From positions 1-5,184 of the forward strand of contig CAMWNL010000163.1 in assembly GCA_947175585.1 (NCBI GenBank): DNA of 5,184 nucleotides, given 5' to 3'. Below the pieces are notes generated by a model, which did no database searches, was not told where the DNA came from, and saw nothing but the letters and a program-made list of their open reading frames with translations. Numbering within the stretch: the first letter of the stretch is position 1; each line of letters opens with the position of its first letter. Positions 1-5,184 of the stretch are shown piece after piece. Made by a program: the position numbers and the translations under genes. This DNA is from an uncultured Bacteroidales bacterium. Its GTDB lineage: Bacteria; Bacteroidota; Bacteroidia; Bacteroidales; Muribaculaceae.

Positions 1-588
1 GCCTTGATGTCGCCAGATGACCTGATGATCCGGCAGTATGATTCTGATTATAATTTGATAGACTCTGTTTTAGTTCCGGATTTTCATGGTGGGAACTTCA
101 ACACTCTGTGGGATAACGCAGGTAATAATGGCGTGTTTATGATGGCGGATACCCTTTACACTCTTGTGCCGGGCGAATTGCGCCCATTGGCTGTTCTATC
201 GAGAGGTGACTATGCCCTTACTCCTGAAAAGGACGAGGAGATATCAATAAATGTCATCATGAATGGTTGTGATGAGTTAGAGTTGCTTAAGCCGTTTATA
301 TTAGCACGCAATGTGCAATTCACTGATGGTAAAATGCTTCTTACCACAATGACCAATGGCGTAAAACATTCTGACCTATATGACTGCTCAACCGGAGGAA
401 TGCTTTATCGTTCGGAATATGACAGTCTCTCGAAATCAAGTTTCATGGTTGTTAAAGATGATTCGGGCAATTCTTTTGAGGTCGAAGGTATATTTGCCAA
501 GGATGGTAAATGGTTTGGGTTCCTTAATAGAGATGGAATGAATATCGCTGAGGATGCTAATGACGTTATAATAAGTTTTGAAATTTAA
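1..588 (+). CDS. C-terminal part of a six-bladed beta-propeller-like protein (5' end outside window)
   Basis: The reading frame is open from base 1, so the ATG at position 7 is probably not the true start; 195 residues of the C-terminal part are visible. The sequence is rich in short beta-strand-like stretches joined by polar turns (for example the segments around residues 7-20, 40-58 and 155-180 of the visible part). A 'DTLYTLV' strand followed by a 'RGDYALTP'-like turn resembles blades of the six-bladed beta-propeller proteins (BF3222/DUF5128 type) that are common in Bacteroidales, often as lipoproteins. No catalytic motif is visible and no function is known to me. The protein is acidic, and no membrane segment is seen. 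It ends 7 nt before the convergent operon and is not part of it. The family call rests on general pattern, not on a diagnostic motif. Confidence 0.55.
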   Translation, partial: ALMSPDDLMIRQYDSDYNLIDSVLVPDFHGGNFNTLWDNAGNNGVFMMADTLYTLVPGELRPLAVLSRGDYALTPEKDEEISINVIMNGCDELELLKPFILARNVQFTDGKMLLTTMTNGVKHSDLYDCSTGGMLYRSEYDSLSKSSFMVVKDDSGNSFEVEGIFAKDGKWFGFLNRDGMNIAEDANDVIISFEI

Positions 589-595
589 TCAATTA

Positions 596-1240
596 CTATT
601 GCAGTTCTTCGATGAGAAGGAAATGCGTTGGCTGAAGTTCTCGGAAAAAGATTAGAGTTGATTGAGATGGATTTACAAGGATATTGGTGCCCCTCTTATT
701 CCAATGGAATAGTGGGGCATCATCTTTATGATCTGTGACTACGGTGTCGAGGTGACAATTGTTTGAATGTAGCCATTGTTTTACGCGTTTTAGCTTTTCT
801 TCACCAAGACACTCTACAAGTGGCTGTCCCGGAGTGAACCGGGTCGCGACCAAATCACCGTCCCATATAGTACTGACATAAAATTCAGGAGCTGCTGTGG
901 CGAGCAAAATGCGATGGCCAGCCTTTTGTTGCCGGTAAATTAACGATTTGACTGATGAGTTGACAAATTTCAAAGTCTCCTTTTTGAAGTCATTGAGAAT
1001 TTCAGTATAGGGATATAAGGTGGATAGGATGACAGCTTTCATCTCATTATGTGATGAAAATCCGGCCTTGCGTCGAGCAATTGCATAGACGAGCGTAGTC
1101 AATTGCCTGATTTTAAAATGTGACAACAGATAGCGGATACCACATGAAAGATATATTTTCAGTGTATTACCGTTGATATATGTGCCGTCAAGGTCAACAA
1201 CTGTACACGGATTTGTTGCTATTTCGCATCTATCGACCAT
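596..1240 (-). CDS. HAD-superfamily phosphatase (HAD-IB / phosphoserine-phosphatase-like), candidate phosphoribosyl phosphatase
   Basis: A 214-residue protein with the full HAD catalytic set: motif I DLDGT at 16-20 (nucleophile D16, acid/base D18), motif II threonine T115 in LLATAAP, motif III lysine K149 in EEKLK, and motif IV TDHKDD at 169-174 with the Mg-binding acidic residues. Between motifs I and II lies a helical cap (about 25-100) that is basic and partly hydrophobic. The spacing fits the HAD-IB/phosphoserine-phosphatase-like group. All key residues are present, so an active Mg-dependent phosphomonoesterase is expected; its substrate cannot be read from the sequence. The ATG overlaps the end of the upstream phosphoribosyltransferase gene by 22 nt in another frame, which points to coupled translation. 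From this context I infer that it may remove the 5-phosphate left after phosphoribosyl transfer. No signal peptide is seen, so it should be cytoplasmic or peripheral to the inner membrane. Last gene of the operon. Confidence 0.88.
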   Translation of the reverse strand: MVDRCEIATNPCTVVDLDGTYINGNTLKIYLSCGIRYLLSHFKIRQLTTLVYAIARRKAGFSSHNEMKAVILSTLYPYTEILNDFKKETLKFVNSSVKSLIYRQQKAGHRILLATAAPEFYVSTIWDGDLVATRFTPGQPLVECLGEEKLKRVKQWLHSNNCHLDTVVTDHKDDAPLFHWNKRGTNILVNPSQSTLIFFRELQPTHFLLIEELQ

Positions 1241-1773
1241 GGCATTCTGATGAGAGTTGAATTGTGATACAGGAAATAATCAGGCATACATAGTGGTCTA
1301 TCTGCTGTAACGGTGATTGCCGCACACCTGACTTCGATATCGGTTCGCATCTCTTTTAGTTTAGATATGACCGCGAGTAAAGTAGCTCCACTGTCGACGG
1401 CATCATCGACCAGCAATATTTTTTTTACAGAGTCATCCAATGTCGGGATCTCAATTGTCGTATTTGTCATGTGGTCTGACCGACGGATCAGTCTTTTTGC
1501 ATCCCATATCCTCAGTCGGTCACGCAGAGCAAGCGGTATAAGCTTAATAATTTTTGCAGCATGTTTTTTTAACGAGAAACCTGAGGGCTTGTGAATGTTT
1601 ATTTTAGTTGTGGCAGCGTCATTCCAACCATATTGGAGCAGATAGCTACCACCGCGAGGTATGGCAATGACCGTATCCGGTTTAAAACCTGAATTATCGA
1701 CTGCCGAACGCAGTTTTTTGCATGCTTCAGAGAATGATTGCCAATCTAATGATATTATCTTGAAGTCAGTCAT
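1219..1773 (-). CDS. Type I phosphoribosyltransferase-domain protein
   Basis: A 184-residue protein with the two hallmarks of type I PRTases: a pyrophosphate-binding loop IPRGG at 38-42 and the PRPP-binding signature LVDDAVDSGATL at 121-132, with both acidic residues that hold the ribose hydroxyls and the phosphate-binding SGAT turn. The C terminus has a 'RMPWS' segment near 176-180, resembling the PW end of Gpt-like purine PRTases. Between the two loops is a segment (about 68-99) that is strongly basic with many large hydrophobic residues, unusual for a nucleobase salvage enzyme. Known chemistry of the fold is transfer of 5-phosphoribosyl from PRPP; the acceptor is not evident. The gene starts inside an ATGA overlap with the glycosyltransferase stop and overlaps the HAD gene downstream. 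That context favours an acceptor in glycan or glycolipid synthesis, but a hypoxanthine/xanthine-type salvage role cannot be excluded. Confidence 0.9.
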   Translation of the reverse strand: MTDFKIISLDWQSFSEACKKLRSAVDNSGFKPDTVIAIPRGGSYLLQYGWNDAATTKINIHKPSGFSLKKHAAKIIKLIPLALRDRLRIWDAKRLIRRSDHMTNTTIEIPTLDDSVKKILLVDDAVDSGATLLAVISKLKEMRTDIEVRCAAITVTADRPLCMPDYFLYHNSTLIRMPWSIDAK

Positions 1774-2702
1774 GACAGTCGTTTGATAAAAGTTAAACCC
1801 ATGTATGATATCAGTGCTCCGATACGATTTTTCATACGGCTATTTTTGTCTGTCAGTATAGACGCTCTCAAGTCTCTAATTGTGGACATAAGAAATTCAA
1901 TAGATTCGTTGTCATCGGGTTTATCTCGCAATAAAGCCAGAAGCAGATTATAATTGGCGCTAAAATGCCGGTTTAAAGCTGCTTTTCTTATTTGGGGATC
2001 GTATGAGTATCTGGTTAATATACTTTCAGTCACTTTGATTATGTCTCTGCGGCCGTCAGACCAACTGTTGATGAAACTTTTAGGGTGTTTTCGGTAAAAG
2101 TAGACAAGCTTATCGGTGATTGCAACCTTGTCGGCCGCAAAAAGTAGTTTATGGAATATTTCCAAATCCTCGTACCATCCGTTATAGAACCGAAGATTAT
2201 CAAACAATGAGCGACGGAACAGTCGCCAGCATGCCGAATTATCTGTTCCGGTTTTCTGGTAGAGGGTATCGATACAGAGTTGGTGTGGGTCAACAATTCT
2301 TACTACCGGCTGTCTTTGACCCTGATCAGGCTTGGAAGAAGCGTAAGCTGCGCGTCCGATTGTTATGTCTGAATTGTTGGCGGAGGCTATTTCATAAAGA
2401 TGAGAAAGTGCATCGGAGTAGAGTTCGTCATCTGAGTCAAGAAAAAATATATAATTGCCATGAGCTAACTCAAGCCCTAAGTTACGTGCGCTTGACAATC
2501 CGCCGTTTGATTTAGAAATCAGCTTTACGCGACTATCTCTTTCAGCATAGCTTCGGCAAATTGATTCGGAGTCATCTGTAGATCCGTCATTGACAAGCAG
2601 AAGTTCCCAATCAGAAAATATCTGATTGGTGACGCTCTCAATACACTCCTTCAGATATGTCCTGGAGTTGAAGACCGGCACTATGACTGAAATTTCCGGC
2701 AT
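1770..2702 (-). CDS. Family 2 glycosyltransferase (GT-A fold)
   Basis: A 310-residue protein with classic GT2 motifs in order: VPVFN at 8-12, NDGSTDDS at 38-45, NGGLSSARN at 66-74, the metal/nucleotide-binding FLDSDD at 87-92 (DXD-like), and YEDLE at 177-181, where the ED pair supplies the catalytic base in inverting GT2 enzymes. 'YFYRKHPKSF' at 201-210 is the usual post-catalytic strand of this subgroup. Length fits a single-domain GT2. There is no multi-spanning membrane region, so it is not a processive synthase. A hydrophobic/basic stretch near the C terminus (about 295-309) could dock to the membrane. It is expected to move a sugar from a nucleotide sugar to a glycan or lipid-linked acceptor on the cytoplasmic face; the sugar cannot be predicted. 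It starts 2 nt after the stop of the GHL10 gene and overlaps the phosphoribosyltransferase start by 4 nt (ATGA). Confidence 0.93.
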   Translation of the reverse strand: MPEISVIVPVFNSRTYLKECIESVTNQIFSDWELLLVNDGSTDDSESICRSYAERDSRVKLISKSNGGLSSARNLGLELAHGNYIFFLDSDDELYSDALSHLYEIASANNSDITIGRAAYASSKPDQGQRQPVVRIVDPHQLCIDTLYQKTGTDNSACWRLFRRSLFDNLRFYNGWYEDLEIFHKLLFAADKVAITDKLVYFYRKHPKSFINSWSDGRRDIIKVTESILTRYSYDPQIRKAALNRHFSANYNLLLALLRDKPDDNESIEFLMSTIRDLRASILTDKNSRMKNRIGALISYMGLTFIKRLS

Positions 2703-2704
2703 AG

Positions 2705-3592
2705 CTACTTTACTCGTACTGATTCCGACGGAAACGATTCGTTGTTTACGCGATTTAATGCAGTTACTACATAATATCCGGGCTTTTTGACCGGGAGTGT
2801 CTTGTCGGTGGTGACCGCTATGATTTTTGAGGCGTCCTCCAGGTCAATTGTCTTGTCAGAGTCAAAACGGTAAACGACAAATCTTATGCAATCATCAGTG
2901 CTGTTAATGCAGTCAGCTGCTGACCATTTCAATGATCCCTTATCATAATGAAGGTCATAGGGAGAATCAGGCAAAGAGGTCGAAATCCAGGGATAGGACG
3001 GCGGTAGGGCCGGAGAAGCATGATGATTGGTTGCAAGAGAATCTGATACACCACCGAAATTTTTAGTCACGGAGTAGCTCGGCCACCAGCAGCTACCCTG
3101 AATGTTTTCTGCATTGCGGGTCATATCAATCTTGGTCTTAAGCTGAGTGGCTTCTGTCGAGGAGTTTATGTCACGCTTGTTCATTGTCACTTCGGTGTGT
3201 TGTCCTATATAAACATGACGGTCAGACGCATTATTGTTCCACCAGTCAACGAGAACGATATAGGATGCACGAGGATGCTCCAGCTCCCAGTAGAGCTGTG
3301 GAATGAGATAATCAATCCAACCTTTTTGTGCCCAAAGAATCACATCGGCATAAAGGGCGTCATAATTTTCGAGACCGTTTGTATCGCTGCCGCGTTTGTC
3401 ATTCTTTTTGTTACGCCAAATGCCGAACGGACTAACGCCGAAACGCACCCACGGCTTAACGTCTTTAATCTTCTGATATACGCTTTTTATCAGCTGGTTG
3501 ACATTATCGCGCCGCCAGTCATCACGCTTTTTCCCTTTGCCGAAACGGGCATAGGATTTATCATCGGAAAATTGTAGGCCTTTAACCGGATA
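2705..3592 (-). CDS. C-terminal fragment of the GHL10 hydrolase with Fn3-like domain (out of frame with its start)
   Basis: This frame is open and reads authentic family sequence from the codon at 3592 (YPVKG) to the stop at 2705, 295 residues. The first usable internal start is a GTG at 3448 (the V of VRFGVSP), which falls inside a conserved strand, so it is not a natural start. The part from about 2990 down to 2705 encodes a beta-rich Fn3-like domain ending in 'VVTALNRVNNESFPSESVRVK'-type strands. It is best read as the second part of the broken gene. Confidence 0.75.
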   Translation of the reverse strand, partial: YPVKGLQFSDDKSYARFGKGKKRDDWRRDNVNQLIKSVYQKIKDVKPWVRFGVSPFGIWRNKKNDKRGSDTNGLENYDALYADVILWAQKGWIDYLIPQLYWELEHPRASYIVLVDWWNNNASDRHVYIGQHTEVTMNKRDINSSTEATQLKTKIDMTRNAENIQGSCWWPSYSVTKNFGGVSDSLATNHHASPALPPSYPWISTSLPDSPYDLHYDKGSLKWSAADCINSTDDCIRFVVYRFDSDKTIDLEDASKIIAVTTDKTLPVKKPGYYVVTALNRVNNESFPSESVRVK

Positions 3593-4170
3593 GGGGAGAA
3601 GTAATCATCAAAATGGACTCCGTCAACATCATAACGGGTCACAATATCAGTCACGATTTTTTCAATATAAGATCTATTCTCCGGATTGCCAGGGTCAAAA
3701 TATACCTTGCCGTCATATTTGACGAAGCGCTCAGGATGTTTATGGTAGATATGACCGGTGGGAACTGTCTGCTTTTTCGACGCAGTCACACGGTATGGGT
3801 TGAGCCACGCGTGTAGCTCCATGCCGCGAGCATGGGCTTCCTCGATGATATACTGTAACGGATCCCAATAAGGATCGGGGGCTTTACCGCCATCAGTCAG
3901 GTAAATGCTCCACGGTTCGTATTGACTCTTGTAGAACGCATCAGATTGTGGACGCACTTGAAAGAACACAGCGTTGATACCGGCTTTTTTTAGAAGATCA
4001 AGCTGATTGCTGATATATTTTTTATTGGCCTCTGTAGACTGGCGTTTGTACTGATCTTGAAAAACAGTGTGAAGCCACGCTCCGCGAAATTCACGTTTAG
4101 GCGGATTAGCAGCATAGCATAGCAATGCTAACGCAACGGTAATGACAGCAGTTATAAATACACGTTTCAT
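3490..4170 (-). CDS. N-terminal fragment of the GHL10 hydrolase (as the sequence reads)
   Basis: As written, translation from the ATG at 4170 gives 226 residues. The first 193 are true GHL10 sequence: signal peptide and the first half of the TIM-barrel up to the DDYFSP motif. The last 33 residues (194-226) are an out-of-frame tail with no resemblance to the family. The product would lack the second half of the barrel, including FGVSPFGIW and LIPQLYWE, and should be inactive. Confidence 0.75.
   Translation of the reverse strand: MKRVFITAVITVALALLCYAANPPKREFRGAWLHTVFQDQYKRQSTEANKKYISNQLDLLKKAGINAVFFQVRPQSDAFYKSQYEPWSIYLTDGGKAPDPYWDPLQYIIEEAHARGMELHAWLNPYRVTASKKQTVPTGHIYHKHPERFVKYDGKVYFDPGNPENRSYIEKIVTDIVTRYDVDGVHFDDYFSPIRLKAYNFPMINPMPVSAKGKSVMTGGAIMSTS
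3592..3597 (-). other. Frameshift site in the GHL10 gene (C4 run where C5 is expected)
   Basis: On the coding strand the sequence reads GATTACTTCTCCCCTATCCG. In the current frame this gives DDYFSPIR; with one more C it gives DDYFSPYPVKG, which continues without a break into the rest of the protein. The missing base therefore lies in the run that is GGGG on the + strand at 3593-3596. The combined length then becomes 489 codons including the stop. Confidence 0.88.
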
Positions 4171-4176
4171 AATCTA

Positions 4177-4184
4177 CAAATTTA
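4177..4184 (-). promoter_or_regulatory. Possible -7 box for the minus-strand operon (weak)
   Basis: Read on the minus strand, 4184-4177 is TAAATTTG, a match to the Bacteroidota -7 element TAnnTTTG. No clear TTTG -33 element lies about 20 bp upstream (around 4204-4208). The implied start of transcription would be almost at the ATG (4170), giving a near-leaderless mRNA. It may be a chance match, but no better candidate for the operon was found in 4171-4345. Confidence 0.25.
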
Positions 4185-4294
4185 CATATAAATTCGGAGA
4201 TTTCTACACCGACAGAATAAAAAGGAAAAATACGATGAGTGGAAATGCTTTTCGAATTCAACTTTGGGTCTTAAAGATCATGTATATGGATGGA

Positions 4295-4326
4295 TTTGGA
4301 GGGTAGAGAATAATAAGTTAATTTTG
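4295..4326 (+). promoter_or_regulatory. Bacteroidota-type promoter for the fsr-like gene
   Basis: TTTG at 4295-4298 (-33 element) and TAATTTTG at 4319-4326 (-7 element, TAnnTTTG) are separated by 20 bp, the usual spacing for the Bacteroidota primary sigma factor. Transcription should begin a few bases after 4326, around 4330, leaving a leader of about 15 nt. The bases before the ATG at 4346 are A/T-rich with no Shine-Dalgarno match, as is common in this phylum. Confidence 0.65.
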
Positions 4327-4341
4327 CAGGCCAAAATTAAC
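4317..4341. repeat. Perfect 10-bp inverted repeat over the -7 box and start of transcription (candidate operator)
   Basis: GTTAATTTTG (4317-4326) and CAAAATTAAC (4332-4341) are exact reverse complements around the 5-nt spacer CAGGC. The left arm contains the -7 box and the predicted start of transcription lies in or beside the spacer. Because an mRNA starting there would carry only the right arm, an RNA hairpin is unlikely; a site bound by a dimeric repressor fits better. No regulator gene is in the window. Confidence 0.55.
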
Positions 4342-4345
4342 AATT

Positions 4346-5184
4346 ATGAAATTATCAGATAAATTCAAATCCATTAGAACAAGGTTTAAGACTATTACGT
4401 CAATGCCGGCTTTTCCTGTACTGCTGGCGCTTTGTGCAGCACATTCTCTCAACGATCTGCTTCAATCAGTAATTACGGCTGTGTACCCGATGCTGAAGGC
4501 AGAACTGAATCTCGACTTCTCTCAGATCGGACTGATAACACTTGTCTATCAGATTTCGTCATCAATTTTTCAACCGGTTGTAGGATTTGCATTTGACAAA
4601 CGTCCGTTTATCTATTCGCTTCCGATGGGAATGGTTGCTACATCAATCGGCATAGCAATGTTTTCGTATTGCAGTTCGATGGCCGGGATATTGATAGCGG
4701 TATTTATGGTAGGAATCGGGTCCGCTACTCTGCATCCTGAAGCGTCGCGAATCACATCTCTTGCCGGAAGAGAGCGGCGTGGTTTTGCGCAGTCGATATT
4801 TCAGGTTGGCGGAAATTTTGGCGGATCCATAGGTCCGCTGCTCGTAGCTCTGATTGTAGCTCCGCATGGCAGACATTACGTGCTATGGTTTCTCGTATTC
4901 TCGACGCTTGCTTTTGCGGCCATGAAACCTATCGTAAAATGGTATAGCGGATATCTCAGTGATGTAAGACGACATCCTGAATCACACACAAAGAGTCTTG
5001 CTCTGCCGCTTTCAAAGAAGAAGACAATATTTGTAATAGGAGTAATAATGGTGTTGATATTCTCGAAGTATGTATATATGGCGTCTTTGTCAAGCTACTA
5101 CACATTCTATCTGATGCAGAAATTCGGAATTTCGGTCAAGTTATCCCAGATTTTCCTATTCATATTCGTAGTGTCAACAGCCGC
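4346..5184 (+). CDS. fsr: MFS exporter of the fosmidomycin-resistance (Fsr) type, 3' end outside window
   Basis: The frame is open from the ATG at 4346 to the window end: 279 full codons of a protein that is usually about 400 residues with 12 membrane helices. About seven to eight helices are visible, with a cytoplasmic K/R-rich loop near 205-226 between the two six-helix halves. Marks of the Fsr subgroup are HSLNDLLQS at 33-41, the loop 'GFAFDKRP' at 80-87 (the MFS motif A position), HPEASR at 130-135 and FQVGGNFGGSIGPLL at 152-166, all closely resembling E. coli Fsr. Members are proton-driven inner-membrane exporters; E. coli Fsr confers fosmidomycin resistance, but the natural substrate in Bacteroidota is unknown. 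The gene is divergent from the glycan operon and has its own promoter with an inverted repeat over the -7 box, which suggests repression until an inducer appears. A functional link to the operon is not implied. Confidence 0.92.
   Translation, partial: MKLSDKFKSIRTRFKTITSMPAFPVLLALCAAHSLNDLLQSVITAVYPMLKAELNLDFSQIGLITLVYQISSSIFQPVVGFAFDKRPFIYSLPMGMVATSIGIAMFSYCSSMAGILIAVFMVGIGSATLHPEASRITSLAGRERRGFAQSIFQVGGNFGGSIGPLLVALIVAPHGRHYVLWFLVFSTLAFAAMKPIVKWYSGYLSDVRRHPESHTKSLALPLSKKKTIFVIGVIMVLIFSKYVYMASLSSYYTFYLMQKFGISVKLSQIFLFIFVVSTA

Larger units (their letters stand above)
2705..4170 (-). pseudogene. Secreted GHL10-family glycosyl hydrolase with Fn3-like C-terminal domain, broken by a 1-nt frameshift
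   Basis: Two ORFs in different frames together make one GHL10 (DUF187, YngK/DigH-like) protein; adding one base at the C run gives exactly 488 residues. An N-terminal signal peptide (KR, then a hydrophobic core at 4-17, likely cleaved near CYA at 18-20) sends it out of the cytoplasm. The lipobox is poor (Leu before Cys18), so a lipoprotein is less likely. Family motifs follow in order: EFRGAWLHTVF, QVRPQSDAFY, LHAWLNPYR, VYFDPGNPE, VDGVHFDDYF, then after the frame change YPVKG, WRRDNVNQLI, RFGVSPFGIW and LIPQLYWE. The last roughly 90 residues look like an Fn3-type beta domain. The E. coli relative DigH (YddW) cleaves peptide-free peptidoglycan glycan strands, so a cell-wall or envelope glycan substrate is plausible. 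First gene of the operon. The gene may be truly broken, or the break may be a sequence error. Confidence 0.85.

Noticed and set aside
605..621. Short stem (TTCTTC / GAAGGA with a 5-nt loop) near the convergent gene ends as a terminator.
   Set aside because: The stem has six pairs with one G-T wobble, low GC, lies inside the HAD coding region and has no T run on either strand.
2120..2515. Long + strand ORF opposite the glycosyltransferase gene.
   Set aside because: It is antisense to a gene with clear GT2 motifs, and its own product is rich in Arg, Cys and aromatic residues without any recognisable domain.
3197..3577. Hydrophobic + strand ORF opposite the GHL10 gene that could look like a membrane protein.
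   Set aside because: The opposite strand carries conserved GHL10 motifs through the whole region, so the hydrophobic stretch is a by-product of the antisense frame.
3592..3597. Programmed -1 ribosomal frameshifting to make the full GHL10 protein.
   Set aside because: The local sequence (C TCC CCT) is not a good slippery heptamer: the Ser tRNA would mispair after slipping. The family is normally encoded in one frame, so a deleted base is simpler.
4235..4306. 23-codon ORF on the + strand in the intergenic region, preceded by an AAGGA-like purine tract.
   Set aside because: It is very short, resembles nothing I know, lies upstream of the predicted start of transcription of the fsr-like gene, and Bacteroidota rarely depend on Shine-Dalgarno sites. 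Conservation would be needed to take it seriously.
4332..4339. Right arm of the palindrome as a minus-strand -7 box (TAATTTTG) driving the glycan operon.
   Set aside because: The nearest TTTG on that strand (4369-4366) is about 26 bp away, too far for a normal -33 element.
4643..4876. Minus-strand ORF inside the fsr-like gene.
   Set aside because: It is the shadow of the exporter frame, which matches Fsr motifs along its full visible length; the shadow product is Arg/Ser/Tyr-rich with no domain.

Overview
The window looks like a chromosomal segment of a Bacteroidota bacterium, most likely of the order Bacteroidales. Four signs support this: a promoter ahead of the right-hand gene with the Bacteroidota form (TTTG, 20 bp, TAnnTTTG), A-rich translation starts without clear Shine-Dalgarno sites, a GHL10-type secreted glycosyl hydrolase, and a partial protein resembling Bacteroidales six-bladed beta-propellers. 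The genus cannot be fixed from the sequence alone. There is no sign of an insertion sequence, phage gene, CRISPR array, tRNA or rRNA.

Layout. Positions 1-588 (+) hold the C-terminal part of a beta-propeller-like protein whose start lies outside the window. After a gap of only 7 nt comes a convergent minus-strand operon, 4170 down to 596. In transcription order it encodes a secreted GHL10 glycosyl hydrolase with a C-terminal Fn3-like domain (broken by a 1-nt frameshift), a family 2 glycosyltransferase, a type I phosphoribosyltransferase and a HAD-superfamily phosphatase. Spacings within the operon are 2 nt, a 4-nt ATGA overlap and a 22-nt overlap, so the genes are very likely co-transcribed and translationally coupled. 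Positions 4171-4345 are a divergent intergenic region. It carries a good promoter and a perfect 10-bp inverted repeat for the right-hand gene, an Fsr-type MFS exporter that starts at 4346 and runs off the window end.

How the genes may work together. The most interesting part is the tightly coupled glycosyltransferase, phosphoribosyltransferase and HAD phosphatase trio. In Klebsiella O antigens, ribofuranose is known to be added in two steps: a phosphoribosyltransferase moves 5-phosphoribose from PRPP to a glycan, and a HAD-type phosphatase then removes the 5-phosphate. The trio here has the parts for the same logic, but with a phosphoribosyltransferase carrying canonical type I motifs and with the two activities on separate overlapping genes. 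A role in making a ribofuranose-containing surface glycan or glycolipid is an inference; nucleobase salvage is the main alternative. The leading GHL10 gene suggests a cell-envelope setting. Its frameshift is either a sequencing or assembly error, or a recent inactivation that may also lower expression of the genes behind it.
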